Assembly: GCA_028023455.1 (NCBI GenBank)
Contig: JAQFVV010012490.1
Location: 4,214,576-4,278,575 of the forward strand
DNA from: Epiperipatus broadwayi
Taxonomy: Eukaryota > Onychophora > Udeonychophora > Euonychophora > Peripatidae
Direction: 5' to 3'
DNA length: 64,000 nucleotides
The translations under genes and the position numbers were made by a program. The notes under the pieces were generated by a model. The model searched no databases and had not been told where the DNA came from. It saw only the letters and a list, made by a program, of their open reading frames with translations. Each line of letters opens with the position of its first letter. The stretch's first letter is position 1. Positions 12,982 to 24,847 of the stretch are shown in pieces.

Positions 12982-13097
12982 GGAAAACGTTTTTTCTTCC
13001 AGACACCTTGAACATTTTCAACTGTGGGGTACAAGAAAAAAATGAAGAAGTCTTATCTTCCTATTACTGCAAGTTTTGAAGCTATGGATTATCTCAG
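12982..13097 (+). pseudogene. Candidate second exon with a frame break at an A7 run
   Basis: A T-rich tract and ATTAG precede the segment (acceptor at 12980-12981) and CAG|GTAAGA ends it (donor at 13098), both strong matches to splice signals. Joined to the exon ending at 12274, the frame reads on through KTFFLPDTLNIFNCGVQEK and stops at TGA 13077-13079. A second frame, from the ATG that follows the A7 run at about 13037, reads MKKSYLPITASFEAMDYL up to the donor and continues open through the exon at 20606. Thus a one-base length change in the A7 run separates two good frames. This may be an assembly or sequencing error, a true frameshift in a dying gene, or chance. Confidence 0.4.
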
Positions 13098-14920
13098 GTA
13101 AGACATATTATATATATTTTTTAAAGATAATTTTGTGAGGAATACAAAGAAATTATCACTGAAGATGTAATTTGAATTTTACTTAATAGTAAATTCCAAA
13201 TTATGAACAAACAATAAAATAATAATTATTTCGGATGTGACATTTTCTTTTTTTCATTATTTTTTTATATAGTTATCACTATTTATCTTATGCTTATTGT
13301 TTTCCTTAGTTTTTCTAGTTTCTATCAATGTAAATTTTTTTGCTCTAACCTTATTAAAACTGAAGTTATTGTGAAAATTGTGTCTCAGGTCAGTTTTTTA
13401 AAAAAATTCAATATGGCGCTTGACACTAAACTAGTAGTTTAAACAACTTCTATGAAAAATATTTTATAGCTTTTCCCATTAGCTTTTTTTAAAATTTAGC
13501 CAGTATCATAAATCCACTGATAAAATATATATTATTTACTTGTATTATTAAATTTAGGCTATATAATATGTTAATGACATTATTATTATATCTTAGCACC
13601 ACATATCATTGAATCTAATATTATAGATATTGTAGAATTATCAAGAAAGATTATATTTTAAATTCTAAAAAAATAGTTTTATGGTAATTAATAAAATAGA
13701 AGTATTTTGATCTTTTTTAGGTCCATCCAACTAGCTTTCTTGGTTTTTTTTTTTTTTCATGATATAGTTATCAGCGTATCTAGTTGTTATGCTGTGAGCA
13801 TAAGTTTTCTGTTTGGACCAACTGAGCCTTTAAATGTTTTTGGTATAAACAGGCTTAATTTTTTCCTCAGGGAGGTAATGAAGTTAAGCTCAAGGACTAA
13901 ATATTATTAGATGGAGAATAAAGATTCTGGAATGATATGTCTGATGAGTGTCACTAAGTTGATTGAGTAAAACAAAAAAAAATGTGATTGTGATATAGTT
14001 CTGTCTTCATTATTATTAAAAAATGTCATGCTGTTTCTGGTGAAGTATATATAGTTTTTTATTGAATATATCATAATTAAAATAAACAGAAAGCTTACTG
14101 ATTTATTAATTAAAGCATTAAAAAAACTTTTGGTATACCAGCTTGAAGAATAATGTTTTTTTGATTAAAGTTTGGATGATTAATGCTTTTTTGATGTGTA
14201 TTCCTAATTATTATAATATCTGGCTAAGTCAGTTTTGTAGTAACAAAAATATGTCAAATAAGATTCCAATGAAATATGTTGTTCAAAAAATCCATGTCTT
14301 CTTTCATTGATAGCAGTACATGCTCATGTTAAATTGTAATTCTGGATCTTGTGCTCTCTAAATTACATGTACATGATATTAATGTTAAAATGCTTATTTT
14401 TGGAGAGAAATGGTTACTCTTCTAATTTCTAATAATATTATTGTTGTTCAAATTATAAAGTAAAACAGATCTTTTCAGTTAGTCGAACTTTTATTATATT
14501 GACTTTTAAGATAAAGTGAATTTGAAAACGCAAACACTTTATATATAATGACTTAGCTACTCTGAAATTTTGACTTGTGTAATTTTAAACTATATCTTAT
14601 TGAAAGATGCTTTAGATAAAAAATATTAATCAACTACATGCATAGATATTTAAAATATATTCAAAAAATTACATAAATTGTTAAAAATTGTTAGTTAGCA
14701 AAATAATTATTTAGAAAAGTTTTATGAGTACATATTCTAGATTGCAGAAAGCAAATTAAAAAAAGAGAAAAGTATTTTATTATTACACTAAAAACTATTT
14801 CTCAGAATGTTATTGATAAAGAAGTAAATTTATTTACTAAAACTATTTTTGTCAGAGACCTTCTAATCCCATTTGCTTATATAATAAATACTCTCATGAA
14901 TAAATTTTATCTGTTTAGAG
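13098..14920. other. AT-rich interval, possible intron sequence
   Basis: Nothing recognisable. Under the exon model above this is part of a 7.5 kb intron. Confidence 0.5.
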
Positions 14921-15067
14921 TAGTGTAATTCAGTGGTTAAATGATGATTCAGAATTAAAAGTTTTTGGATAAATTCTCAGCTGAATAAAATAAAAAAAAT
15001 TTAATTTGGTCAACTGAATGGGACTATTGTACTCAATCTGATGCTTGGCTGCTCAAATGTCATATGA
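14921..15067 (+). repeat. Degenerate tRNA-derived SINE
   Basis: TAATTCAGTGG (about 14926) resembles a Pol III A box and GGATAAATTCT, about 40 bases later, lies where a decayed B box (GGTTCRANNCC) would be. It is followed by AGCTGAATAAAATAAA. A related copy lies at 53094-53250, sharing CAGTGGT, AGCTGA-TAAAATAAA and, further on, a match around CTCAATCTG and TCAAATGT. Both are old. Confidence 0.5.
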
Positions 15068-15337
15068 TCTCATTAGAAACTAATCATACAGTTATTTAAT
15101 TTTATATTATTATAATTGGACAATAATCATTTTACTTCAAGTTCAAAAATTATAGAGTAGTTGTTTAACCAATAAACAAATATTATAGGACAAAGAATCA
15201 TTTCAGTTCCAAAAAAAAAAAAAAGAAAATATCTAAAGTTAAATTCAATATATAACTAATAACACTATTAGCCTACTAATAAACAGCCATTATATTTTAA
15301 TGCATCTTCAATACACTCCACATCTAACACATGTCTA

Positions 15338-15498
15338 TTCAAATTTGCAAATGTTTGTTCATCTGTATATCAAAGTGATTTGTTTCTTCTCTATAATCTA
15401 ATGCTAGGTGCACTTTCAGCAAAGTGCACCTAGCATTAGGTTGTAAAAAAGAAAGAAACCATTTCATATGCAGACAAACAAATATTTACAAATTTGAA
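15338..15498. repeat. 161 bp hairpin-forming inverted repeat
   Basis: Arms of about 79 bases around a 4-base loop (CAGC, 15417-15420). The inner part, CTAATGCTAGGTGCACTTT against its complement, is perfect, and the outer part is diverged but clear (TTCAAATTTG-AAAT-TTTGTT at the tips). Confidence 0.85.
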
Positions 15499-15870
15499 TT
15501 ACAAATACAAATGAAAGGAAAAATCAATTTAACACAAATCTATTGTAATTTTTATAATTACTATATTTTGAGAGATAAAAATCAATCCTATGGATCATTT
15601 TAATTTGAAGTTTAGGTTGATCAACTAAACTGCTTTTATTGTATTTACATTAATTAAACTTTGAAACGAAAAATGTAAATAATAAAACATGCATTTCATA
15701 TGATAGTCAATTCCATTATCATTAGGAAATAACTATAATTTATAAGTGCTCTTTTTGTAGTTTTTCTATGCAATATTAGTGTAATTTTGTTTGTATTCAG
15801 CCAAGAAATTCTTTGACTTTTTTTATGTCACTATTTTTTAACATTATTGTTTCTTTCAGTCCATCTAAAT

Positions 15871-16060
15871 CAGTGTTTCCCAAAGTGGGCAGGGAAGACT
15901 TCTAGGGGAGTGATAGTGGGTTCAGAAGCATTTGGGGAGCATTCAGGTGGTCTAGCCTTTTTTCGGGACGCACCGATCATCGGCTTTAACGCTTTCTCAA
16001 ATCGTTAAATTTTGTGTTATTTTGCCGATTTTATTGTTATTTTATAAATTGTTTATGTGC
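15871..16060 (+). mobile_element. Left end of a hAT-type element
   Basis: CAGTGTTTCCCAAAGTGGGC at 15871-15890 is a typical hAT terminal repeat, followed by about 150 bases that are less AT-rich than their surroundings. I could not find the partner end or a clear 8 bp duplication, so this may be a fragment; the right limit is only where the composition changes. Confidence 0.45.
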
Positions 16061-16223
16061 AATAATATATAAAAAAGAGGATAGTCAGAGTAATTGTAAA
16101 TGCTTTGCACATTTTTGATAGTTTTTTTTTTTTTCTGTTAACAAGTTAAAAGGAATGCAGGTTATTATATGGTAATTTTAAATTTTACTAATAGATTGTA
16201 ACAGTATTGTTTTGCCAAACATC

Positions 16224-16345
16224 CCATTTCACCTACTATGTCCTATAGTAGTATTCTTTCCCTAATTCAAATCCATCCAAGTTCACATTTATTAGCATAT
16301 TTTAGGTATATTAATGTATAATAGCATATGTATATATGTACATGT
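16224..16345. repeat. Short dispersed repeat, copy 1
   Basis: About 110 bases resemble 38369-38480, for example CATTTCA-CTACTATGTC, ATAGTAGTAT and TTTCC-TAATTCAAA/TTATTTCAAA. The family is not recognised. Confidence 0.5.
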
Positions 16346-16375
16346 GCGTATGTTTATATACATATAGATATTAAA

Positions 16376-18820
16376 GAGTGCTGATTTAGTCTGCACTCAT
16401 GGCCATTTTGAACTATAAGATCCACCCAAAACCCAGGCATAAATAATGTCGATCAATCTATACATTGTCATGATCTGACCATTCGTTACAAAATTGCCAT
16501 TTTCATAAAAAAAACCCCCAAAAAAAAACAATTTCCATTGTTACAAGAAATGTAATCACATGATTAAAATATTAAAACACAAAATTCGTAATTTTCATCG
16601 AAAATTAATAAGTAAAAACTTGGTTTGATCAGACTTTTTCATCAATATTACAAATCACTATTTTCATGAAAAATAAAAATAAATAAAAACAATTTTCATA
16701 GTTACAAGAAATGTAATCATGTGATAAAAATATTAAAACACAAAATTCGCAATTTTCATTGAAAATTAAAAAATAAAAACTTGGTTTGATCAAACCTTTT
16801 CATCAATATTACAAAATTACCAATTTCATCAAAAATAAAAAACCCAATATTTGTAGTTATAAGAAATCTAATCACATGATTAAAAAATTAAAACACAAAA
16901 TTTGTAATTTTAAAAAATAAAATTAAGTTTGCTAGTTTATTAAACCAGCAATAATTACATTTTCATACAATTATATTTACGGAATCATGTGACTAAAAAA
17001 GGCACACAAATATTTAAATTCAGATTTGTTATCTAAATTTACATCAACCTTTAAAAAATCAAATTTAAGTTTGCTAGTTTATTAAACCATCTACTCATGA
17101 CAATCAAAAGGATATGCCCATATGAAATAAAGCATATGAATTTAGAGTACTTAAACAGAAAAAGTAAAAGAAAAAATTGAAAAAAATATTAATTAAAAAC
17201 CCACATGTTCAATAAACATAAAATTGAAAGATTTAAAATACGAATTATACTATATGCCAAAAGATTATAACTTATAAAATACAAGTGTTAAATATAATGA
17301 TAGTGAAAAGGTCTGATTGCTAGTTTAAATTTAAGTTTGCTAGTTTATCAAGCAATCTACTCATGACAATCAAAAGGCAAAAGCATATTACTTTTATCAA
17401 TTTTAAGCACTAATTACATTTTTATGCAGTTATATTTATGGAATCATGTGATTAAAAAAGGCATGCAAATATTTTAAATTCAGATTCGTTATCCAAATTT
17501 ATATCAATTTTAAAAAAATCAAATTTAGGTTTGCTAGTTTATTAAACCATCTACTTCTGACAATCAAAAGGATTTGCTCATATGAAATAAAGCATATGAA
17601 TTTAGAATACTTAAATAGAAAAAGTAAAGGAAAAAATCGAAAAAAATATTAATTAAAAACCCACATGTTCAAAAATGTAAAATTGATAGAATTCAAAACG
17701 GCGGTGACCACACTCTAAATATTAAATGCTTATAACTTCTAAACTATGGATATTATTAAAAGTCTGTATTTCCAAAGACTGAAACATTATAACTTCTAAT
17801 TACCAGAAGTTCTTGGTTTGTCCCATGTAGATATTGTTCGAAATTTGGCTCCTAGTGTCATAATGGAATCTACTCTTGATCGCATGAGATCCACACGGGC
17901 TCTAGAAATCAATAATTTGCATCGATACATCTAACTCTTGAAATTGATGCAAATCTTTAATTATTTACATGCACATGACTTTTGCCATCAACAAATGAAC
18001 ATGGAAACATGTTTAAAGAAAATAAATAGATTTTATTCTTGCTAACACAAAATACTGAAGTAGTTAGTTGCCTGAAGTTAAGAATATTAATATTACAAAT
18101 AAAAAATTAATAAATCAGATTTATCCCTTGGACTACATTTAATTTGATTCCTTCATTTTGAATTAGTTAGTGCACTCCAACGAATATTCTATTATTGTTT
18201 CCATATCTTTGATCAGTTGTTGATCTTTATTTGTACTTTTTTTCTTCATTTACTTAAACCAAAATTTAAATATAGCCTTTCACAAAAGATTACTTCAAAT
18301 TATTTAAAGGTTAATATAAATTTGCTAATGAAATTGAATTTAAAATATTTGCGCGCCTTTTTTAGTCGTGATTCCATAAATATAATTGTATGAAAATATA
18401 ATTATTGCTTAAAATTGATTTTTTTTATTGTCATGATTAGATGGTTTAATAAACTAGCAAACTTAAATTTGATTTTTTAAAATTGCGAATTTTGTGTTTT
18501 AATAACTGCGAAAATTGTTCATTTTTATTTTTGATGAAAATGGTTATTTGTAATATTGATGAAAAAGTCTGATCAAACCCAGTTTTTATTTTTTAATGAA
18601 AACTGCGAATTTTGTATTTTAATAATTTAATTACATGATTACATTTATTGTAACTATGAAAACTGGTTTTTATTTTTGATGAACATGGTGATTTTATAAC
18701 GAATGGGCCGATTGTGACAACCAATAGATTGATGATGTCATTTATCGCTTGGAAGTGTCTGCCTGGGTTTTGGATGGTTCTTATAATTCAAAATGGCCAT
18801 GAGTGCATAGTAAATCTGCA
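16376..18820. mobile_element. 2.4 kb foldback element with long inverted ends and internal repeats
   Basis: The first ~550 bases reappear inverted at the other end. Shared landmarks are GCACTCATGGCCATTTTGAA at the tips, CCAAAACCCAGGCA, CCATTCGTTA, ACACAAAATTCG and TAAGTTTGCTAGTTTATTAA. The left half holds about three copies of a unit of roughly 160 bases (CATCAATATTACAAA...ACAAAATTCG). It also holds a direct duplication of ~140 bases about 460 apart (starting near 17068 and 17530, ending ACCCACATGTTC). No reading frame of note is present. Likely a nonautonomous foldback or long-TIR DNA transposon; superfamily unknown because no target duplication is evident. Confidence 0.75.
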
Positions 18821-18839
18821 TCAAATTATTGATATATTT

Positions 18840-19205
18840 CCATCAAAAAGTAGTTTGTGTCAAAGTTGATAGGACAGTAAGTTTGATATGTCAATTAAAC
18901 TATAGGATTTGACTAGCTATATATATTAAAATAATGATAAATATATGTATAGGAGATTGTGATCTGGGCCAACTGATGAATGCTGATTCAGCATAAAATG
19001 TGAATCTTGAGGATAAATACATCTTTTTTACATATCTTTAGTCATATGTTTATGATTACACCCTTTCATAAGGTGTCAAAAGTGGACAGAAACTAGTCTC
19101 TACCTTGTGTGAGAGTGATGTAGTGAAAATTAAACTACAGAAATATTATTCATTAAGTGGATAATCTATAATCTAATAAATGACTAATAAAGATTATTAA
19201 TAGTC
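18840..19205. repeat. Dispersed repeat, copy B
   Basis: Counterpart of 10904-11312 (see that entry for the landmarks). Here the CATTAAGTGGATAATC block is at the 3' side. It lies directly against the right end of the foldback element. Confidence 0.6.
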
Positions 19206-20605
19206 TTCACTTTATCTTGATCTCTAATTATGCAAATATATTCCCCACTTCCCCCTTAAAGTTAAAAAAAAAATTTACAAACCAGCTATCAACATTCTCC
19301 TTATAGTAGTTTACATAGTCAGTTTTTCTACAAAAAGTACAAACTTTATGTAACATTCCCATTAGTTTTAGCAAAATATTTTCATTTTAATATTTAAAAT
19401 AAAATCGTGAATTTTAGTAACTATTAAAATTAATAGGTATTTATTTTAATTAATTTTAAGCTTCATCAATATTATTATTTTTTTTTTTTGTATTTAATAC
19501 TTGAATTTCTATAAAGACTTCAGTACAGAATCATCTACAAATAGAATGTACAAATTTTAGCCAACCAAAGTAAGCATTAATAAATAATATACTTGTAAAT
19601 GTAATTATATTGTGTTAAAGACAAAATATTGACTTTAATGATACAATTCTATATCATCCACTCATTTAAAATCATGTTTACTTGAATAAATTGTTTAATA
19701 ATAAAAAAGAAATAATCATAAGATTTAGTTGTTTAAGGTATTAAGTTGTTCAAGCATTCATCGACTGGCTGAGCATAGCTAAAATCATTTTTTATTTTAC
19801 TCAACTATGGAATTAATTCAAAAACTTTTTGCTCTTAAGTTTGAACTAAAATACACAGACTTGTTTATTATTTGTAGTTACTAAAAAAACATTAAAAAGA
19901 ATGATAAATTGCATAAAACTATAACCAATAATGATCACATGTTTATCATTTGCTCATAATTATGTTATTGAAAAGAAAACTGAATATTTAATTTAAAATT
20001 AAAATGTGAAGATAGTTATTATTTTTTGAAAAACTAATCCTTTCATTTTTCTCCCTCCTATCAGTTTTCATTTTGCCACCCCTGCATTTTCATATATTAA
20101 TTTATATTTAAAATAATAAAATTTGCAATTTGATAGGGATTTTTAACTAAATTAGCTAGCTGCATAAACTCCCCAGTCTTGATGTAAAAGATATCCTTAA
20201 TTTGTGAATATAAGTAAGAGAAAATGTATGCAAATTTAATATTCTATTTTTTAAAAAAAAGTATTTAAATTAAAAAATGAATTATAGTGAGGGGCATGCT
20301 TTAACAAATTATTTCTTTAAAAGAATTGTGTTTGTACACATACATAAATATGATATTGTTATTAATTAGTATGACAAAATAATTAAAAATTAATCAAGTC
20401 TACCAACTGTAAATGATTTTTTTCCCATTTATGTGAAAAAAGTGAATAATGAAACAATTTTAATAAAGTATTCAAATTTGTTTTGAAGGCTTTTTTAATA
20501 ATCATATTTGAAAACGTATATATATAATTGACTTTTTTTAACGATTGGATTAACATTTTCAAAATTAAATTTATTTATATTAAATTCATATCTTTTTTTT
20601 TACAG
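19206..20605. other. AT-rich interval, no gene seen
   Basis: No recognisable feature; the (T)n stretch before 20605 belongs to the splice acceptor described for the next exon. Confidence 0.55.
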
Positions 20606-20697
20606 TGTGACATCATTCAGTACATATATGGAGGATCTTTGTTATATGGTAACATATCTTACTAATGTAACGCTTGTGGATAAAAGAAATAATATAG
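20606..20697 (+). CDS. Candidate internal exon of the unidentified gene
   Basis: TTTTTTTTTACAG ends at 20605 and the 92-base segment is followed by GTGCGT at 20698. Joined to the MKKSYLP... frame of 12982-13097 it is open throughout: VTSFSTYMEDLCYMVTYLTN, then VTLVDKRNNI, leaving phase 1 at its end. Both splice signals are good and the phase agrees, which is the main argument for a real gene. The protein is not recognised. An isolated 92-base open segment could also be chance. Confidence 0.4.
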
Positions 20698-21110
20698 GTG
20701 CGTATTTAAAATGCAAATTTTTCTGTTTATCATTATAGTAATTATTTGAATATTACATTATTAGATATAAATTTAATTTCTAAAGCAAACTTTAGTAAGT
20801 TGCATGAAGGCTAATTAGATTGTGTAAAAAAAGTATAATTTACTGAATCAATGGGAAAGGAGATAAATAAATTATTGACATTCTTCATTTTTCATCATCA
20901 TTTAAAAAAAAAAAAGATTTATTTATCCACTCTATAAAGTTATTTGTTTAGTAATTCAATTCAGTTTATTATCTTAAATCATGAAAATTATTTAGTTTTT
21001 GTAGATTCAAATATTAGATGTTATTAAACATAAGTATAAGATAATACTGAATTTGATATAGTGAATCGAGATTATAGTAATATATCTATTATTCAATTAT
21101 ATATATATAT

Positions 21111-22250
21111 TGTAACCTTATATTTAGCCCAGAGAGAGTTAAACATACAAGATAATGCTTTAAAAAAATATTGTTATTGTTTTAAATAAGATTGCTATTT
21201 TCTAAAATAAGTCTTACTATTCTAAACTATATGAAATCTTTCTTATGTATTTTTTAAATTATATTACTAAACTATTTGATAAAATGTATTTAAATGCAAA
21301 TTTGTAAGATATTAATTGGTTTATTAGGTAACTAATTTAAAGTGAAAGTTTGAAAGGTTAAAATCAAATAAAATAGTTGGAAATATATTATATTTTAAGT
21401 GAGTATTAATAAATAAACTTTTTCTATATTCAAAAGGCAATATTAAAATAATAGCTATTAGTTTCTAATAATTTTCATAGTTCTAATCATTTTCTGGTAT
21501 GTCTAGTATGTGTGTGTAGATATTTAAAAAAAAAGTCTGAAATAAATTATCTTTAAACTTGATAATTATTTTAAGTGTCATATATTTAATAAATTAATAT
21601 TATTTTAATATTAGAATGAAGTAGTTAAATCATAGTCTCTGAGAACTTTTAAATAAAACAAAAGATTATTATTTAAAATAAATATAGTTAGCAATTAAAT
21701 AAAGTTAATTATTTTATTGTTTTAATAAAGTGTAAAATAGTCTCAAGGTTAAATCTGCCCCAATACTAATTGCAGATTGATTATTTGAAGTCACATGATC
21801 AACTTAACTAGGATTCACACAAGCATCCACATATTTTTAAAAGGAAAAAATGATAAATAAATTATTACTCTAACTTTACTTTTGAAGAAATCCACTTCTG
21901 TTAAATAAGTTTTTATTTTTTTAATTTTATAATGTGTGACTAAAATTTTAGTATCATTTGTGTAATCTACAGTCATACCTTGCCATCTTATTGCTGCCTA
22001 TGGAAAATATTTGCATTTGCAAATGTATAACAAGCTTTATTGGTAAATGAAAGTCTCCTAAGCATCAGTAAATATGAAAAAATATTATGATAAAATTTTA
22101 ATCTGGATATAATCATGCATGTTGTTTAATATTCTATGAATTAGAATTAATTCTAGTTGTTATTTAGAACAGTTTAACATTTTATTCCAAAGTTCAAAAG
22201 TTAAAAGATTTACTGATAAAGATTAATGCTATTATTTTCATGCTTACTTA
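21111..22250. repeat. Dispersed repeat, copy 1 (related to 62491-64000)
   Basis: Starting at TGTAACCTTA right after an (AT)n tract, this segment aligns by eye with 62491 onward. Shared landmarks are GATAAAATGTATTTAAATGC, GAAATAAATTATCTTTAAA, GTCTCAAGGTTAAATCT, ACACAAGCA/AACAAGCA, AAGCTTTATT, and a block around TATTCTATGAA/TGTTCTATGAA. It is noncoding. The 3' limit is unclear and may lie beyond 22250. Confidence 0.65.
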
Positions 22251-24847
22251 TTTGAATTATTTAAAAAAATTTTTTTTTTATTGTGAACTATTATAGATAC
22301 TTTAATTATTAATTATTGATGTATTTTTATTTACATGGAACTGTCTTAAAAACTTATTATCATTTAAACTTACTAAAATGAATGTTTAATTATTAAATAA
22401 TTTTCATGGAACAGAAAGAGGAAATTTCAAATGCCATCATTTGTTTAAAATAAATGACAATATTATTTATGTCTATGTGTTATTGCATTTATGAAGATAT
22501 TATAACTGTGCTTCATATAATGCTAATATTATTTTGTAATCTCATTAATTTATATCAGCTGGAATATTTTATAGTTCTGCAGAAGAAATGATTTAAAATC
22601 TGAGTCAACTTATGATGAACAACCTGTTAAGCTGTTATATAATATTTCTTATAGATACCACATTTTTACTTTTAAAAAATAACTTTGCTCAAATATTTTT
22701 GTTCTGTTCTTCATTAAAAAGAATTTAGATGCTATTAATATTTTATAGGACCGCTGCTCTGCTCTATTTATTTTCTATGCATTTAATAATTAGTTGGTGT
22801 TTTGCCTTCAATGAACAATGGTTGGATTTATAAACCTAGAGAGTTTTTTTTTAAAAAAAAAGAACTCATAAACTCTGACTTTTTGAAATGGGACTAATTC
22901 AAAATGTATTATATTAAAAATACTGGTATCATTATTATTATGCTTATTGTCATTGTATCTAATATATTATTAATTTATTCTTATATTTTATATTATATGA
23001 AGGATAGGTATAATACTAAGTATTTTATAATTGATATTTATACGAGTAAATATTAAAGTAATAGAATTTTAAATATAAATTTTTTAAGATTTCTCAGAAT
23101 TTATATGCTAGTGACATACAAGTGCGTTAATATGCACACAAGGTGAGAAAGTTATTTCATCAATTATATGTGAACAGATATATTTTTAAAGTCAGTGTAT
23201 GGTAGAATGTAATTTTAATTCCTATTTTATGGTATTGCTTTTAATTATATTTGTATTGGTTTTCATATTTCCTTATTCAGAGTATGTATGTTTATGTGTA
23301 CATGTGTGTAAATGTGGGATAAACTTTTCATACATTATTTTAAAACTATGCCTTATTTTTCATTTGATTGGCATTTTGTTCATTGTCAAGTACCAATTCC
23401 AGCAATAATTTTGATGGTTTTCACTACTTTAGATTTTATTAAGCTGCTACAGAGTAGAGATTGAGCATCTGAAACACTTACAGATCATATAACCAAGTGT
23501 TGAATTATTCTTTACCACAATATGCCCTTTAGTTTTGTGGATGTATATTTTTGATATAAGAACATCTAAGCATATATGTATAAGTGTGTAGCTCTACTTT
23601 AGGTAATTTTAAAGTATATTGAATTATTGGTGGTATTGAGCTGCATTAATATTCTGTTTTGTGTATACATAAACAGGTAAAATTTATATAAATTATATTT
23701 GCTTTATATTTGACTTCAATAGCAATATCTAAGGAATAAATTGTGCACCAATTTTAAGTTCAGTCAGTATTGCTATTCTATTATAAACATTTAGTGGCCT
23801 GTGTTACTCTGTATGTGTATAGATGGTGGTTGATTTGTTTTAAATGACAGGTTGAACTTCTTAAATGCAATTTAAATATAAATGTTTATTGTAAAATTTA
23901 CTCTAGGGATATTTTAGTTAATGCTATTTAAATGCTTATTTCAGTAGTAATTAATACTGCAATGACTAATGTTTAATATTTTGTTTTACTCTAAAATTGT
24001 AATATTAAATCTGTGTTATAATGTAAATAAAGATTTTTTATTCTTTATTTTCATTGTCATCATCATCATCATCATCACACCAATTTATCCAAAAAATCTA
24101 ATTAATAAAGTTATATTAAATAATATTGAGCATAAGAGTACATTTTAAACTCACATTGAAGTTATTTATTTAATCTATTTTTCATTACCTGCATTAGTTA
24201 AACTCATATGTTACATTATTTTGCTTTTTATGACAAGTGTAGTGGGTAACATAAAATTACACTTTCTACCCATTGCATTATTTTAACTTTGCTTATTACA
24301 AGATTAGATATTAAAGTATTCTAATAAAAGTTACCCACTAGTTATTTTAACATTATTATTTATAAGATAATAGCATTAAATATTTTAAGTAGTTAGTTTC
24401 TCTTGCTAGCCAAAGGTTATTAAAAGTTGGTTTGATATTTGAATACTTACAATTTAACTTCATTATTTATTTTAAAATGAGATAAAGTTTATAAGAATAG
24501 AAGAAGAAAATAAGAGTATCTTGTCTATAAAGAACCCAAGTTATTATTTCATTTGAATGCATCTTGATTGTTAAGCAAAGTAATTATTTATTAGATTAAA
24601 TAAAATAAGAATCTGAGATTTATATTATTTATATTTCTGTTGTTGTATACCTCTCCCATGAGAGGACTCCACTCATATTTAAATCCATATTTGTTTTATG
24701 ATATCTCTCATCTATTCATTCTTTTGAGATTACAATTTTTGTCTTATCCAACATGTTGTCCTTTTTGGTCAGTGAGGGTTTTCATTCGATGAGTCAAGCA
24801 AGCATTGCAGTACATTGTAACTCATTATAAGGTTACAATATATATAT
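22251..24847. other. AT-rich interval with a (TCA)n microsatellite
   Basis: No credible gene. A TCA/ATC triplet run of about eight units lies at 24055-24077. The frame at 23199-23408 is hydrophobic by AT composition and has no supporting context. Confidence 0.55.
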
